Source: Mauremys mutica (Eukaryota; Chordata; Testudines; Geoemydidae). Taken from it: a DNA stretch of 64,000 nucleotides. A program made the position numbers and the translations under genes. The notes beneath the pieces were generated by a model. That model was given only the letters and a program-made list of their open reading frames with translations, ran no database searches and had not been told where the DNA came from. Shown in pieces: positions 1 through 12,215 of this stretch. Each line of letters begins with the position of its first letter. Position 1 is the stretch's first letter. The DNA is taken from assembly GCF_020497125.1 (NCBI RefSeq), contig NC_059074.1, positions 191,637,415 through 191,701,414 on the forward strand, written 5' to 3'.

Positions 1-1872
1 TGCAAAGACTTAGCAAAACAGGCTACAGCCTTTGTTCATGATAGTTTTCTTACCAATCTACCTTCCAGCAAGATGGCTGACCAACCCCTCAAGTCAAGGA
101 TCTCCCACAAAGTCCAAAGTGCTCAGTTCCTTTGTCTTCATAGGTGAAATATAACTTGGGGTTCTCTGTTAGTTCCTTTGTAGTCCAGTGAATCTTTAAA
201 TGGATTCTTCTGAAGGTTCCCCCCATCAAAGTAACATTCATTCAAGCTATGAGGAAAGCGACAGAGTCTCTTGGTCTAGGGAGTTTCATGCTGGCTTCTT
301 CCCGCTCTAGAGTTTGCTAAATGCAAATTTATCTGTTTCCTGCAATCTCCTCCCCCTGCTGTCTTGATGGTCCTGCTGACCGTCTATGGAATTTGTGTGC
401 CCATTGTCTCTTAATGTACCTTGGAAATATCTTCCAGGTGGCAGAATTACATTCCTTTGTCTAGCCCTGCCTGTCAGACGTACTTTGATAACATTATTTC
501 TAATATATTTATAATTTGAAAGTTGTCCTCCATACATATGCCACACACTAATATTAATGATCAGTATGTCATTATCTTTCTGTTGATATCTTACATAACA
601 CCATTAGATACAGCTTATGAAATTAGTGAGTTGGGGTACACTGAATTGGTCAGGCCAGCTGACACATACTACCAAAAAATCAGTGAGCCCCTTGCTCTCT
701 TGCATTGGGAGGCTGTTAGGGTTACATGGGTCAGTGGATGTTGAGGGCAGCAGAATGTGTACAGGATGGTCTGGGACTGTTTAGCTGGATGACATTTTGA
801 AGACATGTACAGCCACCTCCTCCAACCTCTTACTAAGGCTCACTGCTGTCCAGTGCCTGATGCTCCGGTCATGGTGCATTTGATGGATCCAGTCACCATG
901 TATGTACATCAAACAAGTCATAGGTAACAGGGGAGTAAGAAGACTGGAGCTAGGACATGTCTACTTTTCTGTTCTATTCTATTCTACTCAGGTTATTTTA
1001 CTGAGCTCATCACCAAAGAATCTGAGCACCTTACAGCAGAGCATTAAGCAATGCCATACGCCCTGGCCGCATCTCACTCTAAGGAAACCAAAAGCAATGG
1101 CTTCTGCAGATGGGGTTTGGAAAGCGGCTTTGCAGATGCTTACCGACTATGGAGCGCTTCTTATCTCACACATTCCAGCTGTTGTGTTACTAGAGATGTG
1201 CCCCGTACCTCTGATTACCGGTTACATGGTCACCCTGGCTTCTCAAAAGGGGTCCAGTTTGGGAGAAATATCAATTAGATTTAATCATAACAAAAATTGT
1301 TATGAAGAATTATTGAGGATTCCAGTGCCCAGCTTTATACTTAACAATCTCCAGGAAGTTACACTATGCACAAACCCCATGAGTTCTATCTTTGGATATA
1401 TTTTAAAAGAAACACTCTTTTTTAATGAGTAAACCTTTAATTTTTTTTCAGTTAAAAATTACTTATGCTTCAACATTGACATTAAAATAATCTAGTTTGT
1501 AATAACTTTCTGAATACCATGGAGAGAGAGAGAAATATACTCTGTATTTTCAGCCTTCCCACATGCATAATATAATACTGCTATGATAATTATACTTAAT
1601 ACAATTAACATAATTAGCAATATGGTATTGCAAGCTGTGGTAGGCAGTCCGCAGTAATACTTAAGTGAGTTCTAGAGAAATTATTCATTGATACATAGAG
1701 TCTGAATTATTCATGCTAATATAAAGAGATGTGAATCCCGTTAAAGATAAGCAAAAAATAAATTTGAATGTAAGATCTGTTTTCAAGTGGTTCATCAGGA
1801 TTTAATTCTGCAAATAGTGTAGCAGTCCTAGTGCATTTAAAATGTAACTGCAGAAGGACATGTGATCTAGCT
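1..1872. other. BFSP1 intron 1, no gene recognised
   Basis: No exon or named repeat is identified. The first 900 bases read like part of an old retrotransposon long terminal repeat, but I found no ends or duplicated target site to prove it. A 176-codon open frame at 902-1432 on the plus strand has no recognisable domain. The stretch around 1430-1800 is A/T-rich. Confidence 0.4.
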
Positions 1873-2089
1873 CAGTGGTTTTTCAACCTGAGGCCGCAGA
1901 CCTCTGGAGGTCCGTAGACTTTGTCTAAGGGGTCTGCGAAAGGTTGTGGTTACCATAGAACAGTGTTTTTTAACCTGTGGTCCACAGAACATGTGGTCCA
2001 CAGACTATGTCTAAGATTTCCAAAGGGGTCTTCACTTCTACTCAAAATTTTTTAGGGGTCCAGAAATCAAAAAAGGTTGAAAACCACTG
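1873..2089. mobile_element. Two tandem hAT-type MITE copies
   Basis: The left end CAGTGGTTTTTCAACCT (from 1873) and right end AGGTTGAAAACCACTG (to 2089) are near-perfect inverted repeats of the kind seen in non-autonomous hAT elements. A second left-end-like sequence, CAGTGTTTTTTAACCT, starts at 1961, just after a decayed right end (AGGTTGTGGTTACCAT). The unit therefore reads as two adjacent copies of one short element. Both contain 'ggtccgtagac'/'ggtccacagac' inner motifs. No clean 8-bp target duplication is visible. Confidence 0.6.
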
Positions 2090-2103
2090 CAAGTCAATAG
2101 GAT

Positions 2104-2125
2104 AAATTCAGTGTGTGTGTGTGTT
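2104..2125. repeat. (GT)n microsatellite
   Basis: A short GTGTGTGTGTGTGT run flanked by unique sequence. On the complement it is read as (AC)n. Confidence 0.8.
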
Positions 2126-2734
2126 TGAGTGCCAGGATGCTAAAATCTTTGTATTTGTAAGAGGTGGGGGAGTGTGGGGGAGGTGGTATATTTGAAAACA
2201 GGTAATCAAATGTGCCAGTTGTAGCAATTATTTTTTCTTTTGGGTCACAGAAAGAAGTAAGTATTCTATACTGCAAAAAAGTGACATAAAACATATTTAA
2301 GTTGTGGGTAACATTAGTGGGTGTGGTAGAAAAACATCAGTGACTGGACAGTCCAGCCAGTAGAAACCAAACATAGAGCAGCTAAGACAGGACACAATTC
2401 AGCAAAGTGAGACTCCATTGGCGTGAAAAGCTATACAAGAGTAAAAAACAAACCACAACCAGACAGACCCCTTAAATATCTGTCAGAGGTAGGTACAATT
2501 CACTCAGGCTAGCTCCATGCTCCCATTTGTCAGCAGTTTCCATTCCAGGGGGCTACATGAGCATGATCCCATCTCTATCATTTCCCTCCTTTCTCCCAGG
2601 GTTAAGGACCGATTTTCTTTATTGCTTTTTTATTAGAGATTTTTCATGATTCCTGTCAGTTTAGGAAATGTCTTCCTCATACACCTTCATACTTTGCACA
2701 TTGAAGCAGAGTGCCTCTCTGTCATATTCACTCA

Positions 2735-3500
2735 ATGTGCAGCAAAAGTGAAAAAAGCTAACATAATGTTAGGAACCATTAGGAAAGGGATAGATAGTAA
2801 GACAGGAAATATGATGGTTCTACTATATAAATTCATGGTACGACAGCACCTTGAATACTACATGCAGCTTTGGTCACTCCATCTTTAAAAATATATATAT
2901 TAGAATTGGAAAAGGCTCAGAGAAGGGTAACAAAAATGTTTAGGGGCATGGAACAGCTTCCTTATAAGGAGAGATTAAAAAGACTGAGACTGTTCTTCTT
3001 ATAAAAGAGACAACCAATAGGGATATGATAGAGGCCTTTACAATTCTGAATGGTATGGAGAAAGTGAATACACAAGTGTTATTTACCCCTTCACACAGCA
3101 CAATGAAATTAATAGGCAGAAGGTTTAAAACTAACATAAGGAAGTACTTCTCAATACAACACACAACTTCTTCACACAATGCACAGTCAACCTGTGGGAT
3201 TCATTCCCAGGGGATGTTGTGAAGGCCAACGGTATAATTGGATTAAAAAAGATAGATAAATTCATGGAGGATAAGTCAATCCATGGCTATTAGCCAAGAT
3301 GGTCACGGAAACAACTCCATGCTCCGGGGTGTCCCTAAACCTCTGCCTGCCAGAAGCTGGGACTGGATGGCAGGGGATGGATCACTTGATCATTGCCCTG
3401 CACTGTTCCTTCCCTCTGAAGCTCCTGGCACTGACCACTGCTGGAAGACGGGATATGGGCTAGATGGATCATTGGTCTGACCCAGTGTGACCATTCTTTT
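2735..3500 (+). mobile_element. CR1 LINE, 3' end of ORF2 plus 3' UTR
   Basis: The conceptual translation carries the CR1 ORF2 C-terminal pattern: AAKVKKANIMLGTIRKGI, then a 'LLYKFMVRQHLEYYMQLWS' block (LY..LVRPHLEYC.QFW in intact copies), then a 'LE+AQ+R' region. Stops and frameshifts break it. The 3' part has the typical CR1 tail, including 'gacccagtgtgacc' near 3480. It is 5'-truncated, as most CR1 copies are. A short antisense piece of the same tail lies at 61886-62035. Confidence 0.85.
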
Positions 3501-5769
3501 GTTGTCACTCCCTGTCACAATCGTTGCACAGTCACTCCTCTCTGGGTTTGGACTGCTTTGTGCCTCCCTATTTTGATCTCTAGTTTATGGTCACATTCTG
3601 TATTCAAGGAGAGTCTGTTTCCATTTTGTACATTTCACTGTAGTGAGCTAGTCTGATGGCCTGATAGTTCTGTAGCAATCTTGCTTGCTGCTTTTTTTTT
3701 ATTGGTTCTTCCCAATGACCTGTATACTGGTATTCTAGATATCGGATTAATGTCTGGAGTATTTTGTGCCTTTGGGCAGATTTATTTGCTCTGAGGATCA
3801 GGAAGTTAAAGATGTTGATCTTGAGGAGTGATTTAGAGTGTAAATGGAATACAGCACTTTTTCCTGTAATGCAACCAAGTCTGAGTCTATTGCTCTATTT
3901 GGGCTACATAGGTATGAGTTTCTGAAAGGATTCATCTTGTTCCTGTATTGTTAAGGGGGGACCAGGAGGGATGGTAGTTTCTAATGACGTCTTCAGGTGC
4001 AACTGTTTTTCTCTAGTGATGCTGTTTTGTTCTTGTGTCAACTATCCAGGTTGAATTCCTTTATATAAATCCCAGAAGCACTATGCCTTGATTTTTGCAA
4101 ATCTATATTGTTGGGATATCTGTTTGCTTATTTGTCTTAAATTCTTTCCCAGTTTGCCTGAAGGAATTAGTGCCTATCATATCCTTAATCAGCTATTTTT
4201 CTTTCCTGGGCTCTGGTATTTTCTGCTGGAGCATTGGATTGTAGTTCTCTAGCGGGTCATGGTGAGCACTCACAACATGCAGGTAGAAGCTAAATCCAGA
4301 GGATCCGAGGCAGAAGGACAAAAGCAATCGGTGTAGTTACTCAAGGATCTCTATCCCAGAAAGAGAGACGCAAAAAGGAGGGTGCACTGCCGCATTCCTT
4401 ACAATGGGCAGCATGTACTTATGTGAGTATTTCTAGTGATCTCAGCAAAACTACTCCTGAGAGGTTTTATTCAATGTGAATAGGGATTGCAGAACCAAGC
4501 CCAGACAGTCCAAGATCCCCATAGACCCTACTAAGGGAGAATAACTTTATGAATCTGAAGATACAATTAACATATATGTTTAAATATTATAAAATACAAG
4601 CTACTGTATATATAATAAAGCAAACATACTTTTCATAGTAATTCTTACATATCACTAATAGCTAAGAATAGATTCAATCTACCTCCCAATGTATTCAAAA
4701 ACTAGGAGACGGGGTAGGAAAAAGCATTAGGCACTTGGGGGGGGAGGAATAAAAAAGGAGACATTTAACATTATTTAAGTTTCAAAAAGTTCTTGATTTA
4801 CTTCATTTTTTTTTTAGTAATAATAACAATGATACCTGGCTCGTCTTTAGTGCCTTTCATCAGGAGATCTCAAAGCACTTTACAGAGGGGTCAGTAACAT
4901 TATCCCTATTTTTGACTTAACCCTAAACATTTGAAAGTACAAGGATTTGTTTTTCTCTTTCTTCTCCTGTATATGAGATCAAAATCAGTCTCATCAATTG
5001 TCCTGTAGAGTAACTGTAATCTTAGCTATGAGAGGCCACCATCTCTCCTTAATAAGCACATCTGCAGAGCTGGGTCTAGGTCTCTGCTTCTACAGCTCCT
5101 AACTGACCGGATCTTAGTGCCTGAGTTAAGAGATGTTCTTGCCTAACCATCCCATACGGAAGAAGCCTTATGTCCATTCAAGGTGCTATCTGCCTTTGAA
5201 GACAACCATCTCACATAGATTTAATGCCTTAATGGGTAAAATTTACTGCTATGCAGAAGATCAAAGGACTAGGCACCATATACCCCCTTTTGAGGGCTTA
5301 CATAGTAAATATAACCTTAGTACAGGAGTAAATTTGCATTATTGGCTGCATGACTGGGCCTTGGCCAAAATCATTAATAATTATTATTCCTCACAATCTA
5401 AGTCTTCGCACAGAGCTCATGAATGAGTTTTCAAATAGATTTAAACCATCTAAGAATAACCAGCAAACTGGCTTTGTGCTAGAGAGACATGAAAATACAT
5501 GAGACAAAAGTCACCTTTGTCCCTCAGCCTCCCAACTGGGTTGTGCCTTTTTTACTGTGCTTCTTGCAGGCATAAGCATGATGCTCATAAAGCTAACAGG
5601 GTGCTTACCTATGCATTCCCTGCAAAGACCATGCTACTGCTAATAGGCAGGAGGAGTAACTGGTGCCCACAGAGCAGTACTCTCATGAAATGCAGCCTAG
5701 GGGTTCCCCGGTGCTCCTAGTCACGTTCATCACTTTTCTTCTTCTTTTTGGAGGGGCATATTCTGTGCC
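3501..5769. other. Intronic sequence, mostly unassigned
   Basis: No coding exon is seen. A SINE-like tail is listed separately at 4825-4925. The rest is A/T-rich with short homopolymers, such as the T-run near 3695 and the G-run near 4738. Confidence 0.4.
4825..4925 (-). repeat. SINE tail fragment (core-SINE/Cry I type), antisense
   Basis: The order 'taataataacaatgatacc', 'tgcctttcatcaggagatct' and 'caaagcactttacagag' matches, in reverse orientation, the conserved tail of old amniote tRNA-derived SINEs. No A or B box remains. Confidence 0.45.
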
Positions 5770-6050
5770 CCCCTAGGAGCTCACTCTCCCCACTCCTCAC
5801 CCTGGAAGGAGCTCAGTGCCCCCACCACCCTGGCAAAATCTCACTCTTCCCTCCCCCCATTCCCCGGCCTGAGCTCGCTCTTTCCTCCCCCATCCTGCCC
5901 CGGTCCTGACAGAAGCTCATGCTTCCCTGCCCCAGCCCCAGCTGGAACTCACGCAACCCTCCCCTCCCTCACCCCACTCCCGGGAGGAGTTTGCTTTTCC
6001 CTGCACCTCGGCAGGAGCTTGCTCTTCCCTGCCTCCGTGTTCCCGGGGCC
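5770..6050. repeat. Degenerate GC-rich minisatellite
   Basis: About eight imperfect units of roughly 30-45 bp repeat the core GGAGCTCNCTCTTCCC (for example near 5779, 5815, 5870, 5912, 5945, 5985 and 6015), separated by C-rich spacers. Units have diverged and vary in length, so this is an old array. It lies in BFSP1 intron 1, about 0.5 kb downstream of exon 1. Open frames on both strands are composition artefacts. Confidence 0.5.
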
Positions 6051-6549
6051 AGAGAAGTTCTGTGCCCTGACGAGTACTGGGAAGGCCCATGCCCCAGCTT
6101 GCCCCCTCCCCCTTGAGCATGCCCCTGCTCTTGGGCTCACTGAGGGCAATATAGCAGCCATGCACCAACATCCAGGACAGATCCTGGCCCCATGGGCTAT
6201 GTCTTATGGCTTTTGGACTCATTAGGCAATTAGAGGATGCTGCTGTCAGCCAGGCCTTCTCCTAGTATGGGATAGCAAGCAAATAACACAATTTGAAAGC
6301 AGGGGCTGTGGAGGTTTGAAACAAGAAATGGGACTCGCCCCCCTTCCCTAAAGAAATGCATCTAACTAGAGAGCTTTCTAGAGCCAGACCAAGGGGAAAT
6401 TGTTGTTTGAGAGCAAAATGCTTCTTCAGATGAAAGATGGTATGTTCCCCCTAACAGTGATAAACACCCCTAGAAAGTGGTAACATGTAAGGGTAACAGA
6501 CACCCAGAGTGAGGAGCTGGGCAGCACCCCTTGACTCTGGCTGGCTTAC

Positions 6550-6920
6550 TTGTTACGGTATTCATCGAGCATGCGCTGTGAATCCTTGTCCTCACGCTCC
6601 AGTTTGGCCCGGTCGGCAGACAGCTCACGGACGCGCAGGCGGTTCAGCTCAATCTGCTCAGCAAAGGCCTCCTCCAAGCCAGCCAGCACATCCACGCGCT
6701 GGAAGGTCTCCAGCTGTTTACGGAAGATAGTGTTGCGCTGCTCCAGCATCCGGGCCCGGTTGATGTAGTTGGCAAACCTCTCGTTGAGCTCCTGCAGGTT
6801 CTCCAGGCCCTGGGCTTGGGCCAGGCTGCTGAAGTCTGAGGTGCCCCGGAGCTCATCATAGGCATCAGATCGCTCATACTTCTCCTTGCGCACTTCTCGC
6901 AGGTAGCTACTTCTATACAT
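6550..6920 (-). CDS. BFSP1: Filensin (lens beaded-filament protein 1), coding exon 1
   Basis: Filensin pairs with phakinin (BFSP2) to build the beaded filaments of lens fibre cells. The exon encodes 123 full codons plus two bases of a lysine codon and opens with MYRSSYLREVRKEKYERSD, the short filensin head. The start of rod coil 1A follows (QELNERFANYINRARMLEQ, about residues 39-57), then more heptad-like sequence ending RMLDEYRN-K. From memory it is close to chicken filensin, including the truncated head. The reading frame meets a stop straight after AACAA|GTAAG, which is a consensus donor in phase 2, as expected for a multi-exon intermediate-filament gene. I chose the ATG at 6920-6918 because homology begins there; an in-frame ATG nine codons upstream (6947) has no family support. 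No later exon is visible at 1-6549, so intron 1 exceeds 6.5 kb. No internal stop or frameshift is seen. Confidence 0.94.
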
Positions 6921-7099
6921 GGCTTGGGGGAGGCTATGCAGGCCCAAGATCCCCTCTTCTGTGTGTCGCTGTCTCTCCAGTTTGGATCAGAAATGTGTTT
7001 GGGGGATTTAGGGGGGAGAAATAGAAACTAGGCCCCCCATCCTCAAATGCCAATGACTTCTCTCCACGGCAGTGTGTGGCACTAAATGCCAGCCACCAG

Positions 7100-7135
7100 C
7101 AGCAAATTAAATAAAATCAAATAGCCCCGCCTCAT
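7100..7135 (-). promoter_or_regulatory. Candidate BFSP1 core promoter
   Basis: Read on the minus strand, a GC box (GGCGGGG, complement of 7125-7131) is followed by an A/T-rich block, ATTTTATTTAA, and then TGCTG. The ATG lies about 180-200 bases downstream, a plausible 5' UTR length. TGCTG is half of a Maf recognition element, which would suit a lens gene, but such a short match is weak. This is inference from position and composition only. Confidence 0.3.
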
Positions 7136-7538
7136 TCCTCTCTGCCTTTCCAGAGGCTGTCAGCAGTTTGAGGGACTGTTTTCTTTCTTTCCATGAGCTG
7201 CAATTGTGTGTGGCCAGTATGAAAGAGAGAGAGTGGCGTCCAGCTTTTGTCGGTGGATTAGAACGCTATAAAGCGACCACAAAACAAAGACTTTGCAGTT
7301 TTAGAGGCTTGAGTTCAAAGCATTTGGTGGCTGGGTTTTTTGGGCTTGGGGTTGTTTGTACGAGGACAGTGTACGGAATCCTTTTGCTGAATCAGGGGTT
7401 TTGCATGAGGGGATGAGCAAGAGTCATGTTTACCTTTTGCCTGGTCTAATGTTTTTTGTGATTGTTCCAGAACAAAAGGGGAGCTGCCTACAGAAGGACA
7501 GTGCAAATGAGCCCTGCCCTGTGAGCAATGGAAACATT

Positions 7539-8348
7539 GGGCTTGGCTACACTTGAAAGTTGCAGCACTGGTGGAGGCTTTCCAGCGCTGCAATTAGTAA
7601 CTGTCCACACCTGCAAGGCACATCCAGCGCTGCAACTCCCTGGCTGCAGCGCTGGCTGTACACCTGGTCTGGTTGGGGTATAATGAGTGCAGCGCTGGTG
7701 ATCCAGCGCTGCTCGTCAAGTGTGGCCACACACCAGCGCTTTAATTGGCCTTCAGGGTATTAGGAGATATCCCAGAATGCTTTTAACTAAATTACTCTCT
7801 TTGTTTTGTTATGCAGCCTCTCTTTGTTTTGTTGTGAACTCCGAGCTCCGCGCGGAGCTCCGTTGCCGGTGCTGCTTATCTAAAAAAACAAACAGAGCTC
7901 CTGTTTGCTTTGATCAATCTGTACCTGGCTGTAAACAATCAAATGAGAGGCAGGCAGGGAGTGAGTGAAACAGCGGGGAGTCGTGTTGGATGCAGGCTGT
8001 TTGCAGTTAAGAGTTAAGGGTAAGGGATCGGGAACATGTTCTGATTTTTCAAGGCAGGAAGGTAACACACAGTGTTGGCTCCAAAAATCCACTCTCTCTC
8101 TCCCCCCGCTCCCTGTCACACTAGACCCCACTCCACCCCCCTCTTTTGAAAAGCACGTTGCTGCCACTTGAACGCTGGGATAGCTGCCCATAATGCATCA
8201 CTCCCAACAGCGCTGCAAATGCTGCAAATGTGGCCACACACCAGCGCTGGTAGCTGTGAGTGTGGCCACACACCAGTGCTGTTCCTGCACAGCTGCATGA
8301 CCAGCGCTGTAACTCCCAGCGCTGCAACTTTCAAGTGTACCCAAGCCC
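7539..8348. mobile_element. 810-bp TIR DNA transposon, non-autonomous
   Basis: The 28-bp ends match at 27 positions: GGGCTTGGCTACACTTGAAA... at the left and the complement of ...TTTCAAGTGTACCCAAGCCC at the right. ATT flanks both sides (7536-7538, 8349-8351), a likely 3-bp target duplication. The interior has no intact gene. It contains about nine copies of the palindrome CAGCGCTG, grouped toward both ends, and three copies of a 'gtggccacacaccag' motif. A 3-bp duplication fits PIF/Harbinger-like elements, but ATT is not the usual TWA, so the superfamily is uncertain. It lies about 0.6 kb upstream of BFSP1 exon 1. Confidence 0.8.
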
Positions 8349-11300
8349 ATTGACTCCAATGCTTTTCTCTCTTTCCAGTGGCAAAATAGGACTTGTCCTA
8401 TGCTCTGTGCTCCAGAACCACACCCAACATCACAGTGAGGGATTCAGAGACTATGATGGTGTCTCAGCAGGCCTCTGCCAATAATCCTTTTATCAGAGGC
8501 TGCTTTTCAAACATGGGCACATCTATGTTATAGGCCCAGATTGTACACCTGAGAACCCTCATCAACACTGAGGTACCCTAAGAGCCGCTTCAGGCAACTA
8601 AGTGCAAATCTAGCTGCCCACATGTGGAAGCACCTGAGAGGGATAAGTCTGGAAATTGGGTTCTAAATCATATAAAGATACAAAATTAGGTTTTGCAATT
8701 ATAAGCCTCAGCTCCTGATCATTTCCCTGGTGTTTACATGCACAGCACTCCACACTTAGGCTGCACAGGATCAATCCCTTGGGGCTGCCCTCACTTCCTC
8801 ACTCTAATGTACCCTATCTGGGCCCCGGATTGTCAAGCGTTCAGCTCCCTTTTAGGCACCTAAATAAGAGCCAGATTTTCAAACCTGCTCAGCACCCACC
8901 ACACAGCCAGTGTTCTCCTGGAAGTCTGGCCAAATACTGTGATGCAAGTTTAGAAGCTGGGCTCTTGAAAATCTGGCCCCAATTTTGAGTGCTGAGCTCT
9001 TTTGAAAATTTGGTCCTTGGTTTGTATGCTTATTGGGAGAAGGATGCTATTTATTTGACACAGCATGTAAAGCACCATTCATATTTTTGGCACCATATTA
9101 ACAATGATACAATGCCTGATTTTTAGACACGTTGAACAAAAAAACAACAACTGTGGGTCTGATTTTCAAAGATAATACTGAGCAGAGACCACTGATTTCC
9201 ATACAGCTCTGGCCGCAAGGGTTGGCTATTATCTACATTCTCTCTATGCAGCTATACCAATTTATACCAGCTGAGATCTAGTCCATTCGGTGCCACAGTA
9301 TTTCACTGTGCCATAGTACTAGAATTCCCTCTGCTTCAAATGGGGAACATCACAAATACTATAGGAAATTAAACTACCACATTACATGCTGGACTGTTTT
9401 TAATGGCACTCCTGGTAGCTCCCTAACAATGACATCATCCACCTTTGGGCTCTGTATGGGTTCTCTTTTCAGACAAGGCTCTAAATCTCTGAAAGGTCAT
9501 TGTTGTCTGTGTGTTCATTAATGAAATGTATGGAAAATTGTTACCGGGAAGTGTGTGAAATCCGTCTCTCTCTTTGGAGACGGTGTGCTGCGCATATATA
9601 TCCTTTTGATCTATGACCTGCAATATCAAAAAGGAAAATTATTTAAAACAAGCCACTTGTATCTTTCCTTCAGCATCCCAAATTATTTCTCGCTAGTCCT
9701 CCTGAGAACAGCAGAGTAGCAAGTTATTCAGACCAGTGCTTTGTATTTAAATGTACTGTATGAGTTTATCAGCATGGTCCCCAAAATGGGTATTTTCCAT
9801 TTCCCCCCTCTTTTGGGTTTTAATAAGTGCTGTACATCATTAGAGGAAATCCCTATTAAACTGGTTTGTTTGCTAATGTGTTTTCCGGCTGGATGGATAA
9901 CTGAGCTCCGTGACCATTCCAATGAAATGTGGCATTAGCATTCTCTTGACAGCACCATCAATCTGCTTGCAGTCCTTCGTACTCAGTTAAGCCAACACAA
10001 GCCACGTTTCTCTTTCATCCCTTTCCACTTTCTCCTAAGAACAAGCATCAGCTTGGTCAAAGTCTGTCAAGCTGACAACCGAGATTCACTGTTCCAATGA
10101 AGCTGTGGTCAGGTTTCAAGCTCTGAGAATGAAAAGCACTAGGTACCAGCGTGAAGTGTTATGGGCTCCAGTCCTAAAGTCCTTGCTCAGGGCTCTGTTG
10201 TGCCTTGAAGGCACAATTCCATGTTTAGGATGCGCCAGCCCAGGTGCAATTCCTCTTTGAGCTGTCTGGATCCCAGAGAGATTGTCCACTGCTACACCCC
10301 TCATTCATTAAACACAGTCTCCTATCAAAATGGCCAGCTTTGATGGCCATTGCCTGGCCCTACCTCTCTCCCTGTCTCTTTAGAGGGTTTTATGTACAAG
10401 AGGACATAGAGGAAATGGTATGTGCACGCTGGGGAGTGCCAGGGCTACAGATGCCCCCTGTTGCTGAACAGCACCGCAAAAGGGTGGAGCTCTTTGCACT
10501 CTTCCTGTTTCCCCACGCACCACCATCATTCACCACAGGGCAGCAGGTCAAAGACCCCAGTTATCACTCTGTCCTCATTGAGGCAAAATCTCTATTGACA
10601 TCAACTACAACTTGCCACGTCAGGACTGAACAACAGTTGAATCAGGACTTGAAGAGATGGGCTCTTTATTTTTATTTTCCAAACTGAACATTTCCTTTAA
10701 TACATAAAGATGCATGTGTGCATGTATATTTTTTGTATGGGGCCCGATTCAGTGCCCTACAGCTGTATATCCCTAAATCCTGGATCCAAACTTCATAGTA
10801 GACTACTCTAATAAAGTTCATCATGCCAATAAAGTCTCGCTGAATGGAAACTGAGAGCATAACAAAGACTCCATGAGCATTTTTTTTTCACATAGGGACC
10901 TGATCTTGCAAGCTATTATTTAGATGACTAAGTCTTACTCATGCAAGGTGTCCCATCAATTTCATAAGATTCATATTTTCATCAGCACTATTTATCACCT
11001 GGGGCTTGTGGCAAAGCCACTGCCGAGCTCATACTACTTCACTTCATGAACAATTTTCATTGTGCATTAGATTGCTTTGAACTTTACTCACTTGCTGCTG
11101 AGGGAGTCTAAATTGCAACACACTATCACAAAAACAGCAGGACAAACTGTAGGCAGACTTACAGCAGATGCATTCCCAGTGGAGTCCAGTAAATGTAATC
11201 AGCAGAGAATTGGCCCAGCAATAAGTGTTATTGCTCTTAAATGACTCAACTGGGCCTGTGAGGGGCTGCCTTTTATTTAGGGCTGAGCAGAATAGCACTG

Positions 11301-12215
11301 GTGCCAGAGGAGCTCAGAGAGGGATTGTGCAGTGTTTCTGGACCTTGTACAGTATGTGCTATGGGAGAAGAACATAAGTTCTTTGAATACTTCCATCCTC
11401 CCAGGCACAACAAAAGGGCCAGGGACAATGTGGCCCAAAGGCAACAGGGACTACAGAGCCACCCCTTGGGTAGGGCATATCGGAGTGACCACTCTGGGCC
11501 CCACACTTTGGGGGGCCCCGCGGGCCAGTGAGATTGGCCGGCGCGGTCAGTCCCGGAAGACGAATCTGCCATTTCTGCAGGGCCCGACATCTTGTTGGCA
11601 GTTAGCAGAGACAGCGCCCAGCTTGGCTGCCCGTGTTTCGGTGCAGCGAGTCCCCCGCCCTGACTGGAGCCCCGAGCCGCTGTGGTGCTATGGCCAACAA
11701 CAGCCCCGCGGTAGCAGTGGGCGGCCCAGCACCAGGCCGATTCTGTCTCGCCAGCCTAGCCACTGATGCAGAGTGGGGCCCCCAAGCTGGCGAGGGCTGA
11801 TTTGTCCCGGGCCCCACACCCCCCAAGGACAGCCCTGAGTGACGATACAAGTGCATTAGTTAGTGCTGATACATAACTAGTCTCAAAAAATGTCTTCTAG
11901 CCAACATCCCAGGGCTATAGCACTACAGCAAGAGTATGCTGTAACAATGTCCTAGGTTAAGAACTAGAGGTCTCCCATTTACACTAGTTTTACACACAAT
12001 GGAGTGACTCCTGACTTACGCATAATGAAAGGGGAAGCCAGCCCATTCACTTATAAACTGCACAACTACCGCATGCCTTCAGCACAGTGTACATGAGACA
12101 GAGAGAGACTAACTGCATTCTCCTTAAATCACACAGTATATTTATGTGCCCTGTAAATAAACCAGGTGCATCAGATCATATTCCTGATGCCTGGGGGGCA
12201 CTGTTTACCCCAGGG
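8349..12215. other. Intergenic, old fold-back repeats, no gene
   Basis: No exon is recognised. A fold-back repeat is listed at 8870-8977. A G/C-rich stretch at about 11445-11837, ending 'aaggacagccctg', looks like the inside and right end of a hAT-type MITE, but I could not match its left end. A 147-codon open frame at 10244-10687 has no family resemblance. Confidence 0.4.
8870..8977. repeat. Fold-back repeat
   Basis: GCCAGATTTTCAA at 8870-8882 is matched by its complement TTGAAAATCTGGC at 8965-8977. The inner sequence ('ctcagcaccca', 'gaagctgggctc') belongs to a dispersed palindromic family common in sauropsid genomes. Confidence 0.6.

Noticed and set aside
710..730. TTAGGG-like telomeric words
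   Set aside because: Only one or two imperfect units; no array.
902..1432. 176-codon plus-strand open frame
   Set aside because: No recognisable domain, splice context or codon signature. In 64 kb of A/T-rich sequence, one frame of this length is not surprising.
1..6549. BFSP1 exon 2
   Set aside because: Looked on the minus strand for the expected coil 1B sequence (NKEADEALL-type block); not found, so it should lie beyond the left edge.
6509..6877. Other frames overlapping BFSP1 exon 1
   Set aside because: Shadows of the filensin frame, which alone has family homology and a proper donor site.
10244..10687. 147-codon plus-strand open frame
   Set aside because: No family resemblance, and mixed composition without gene-like features.
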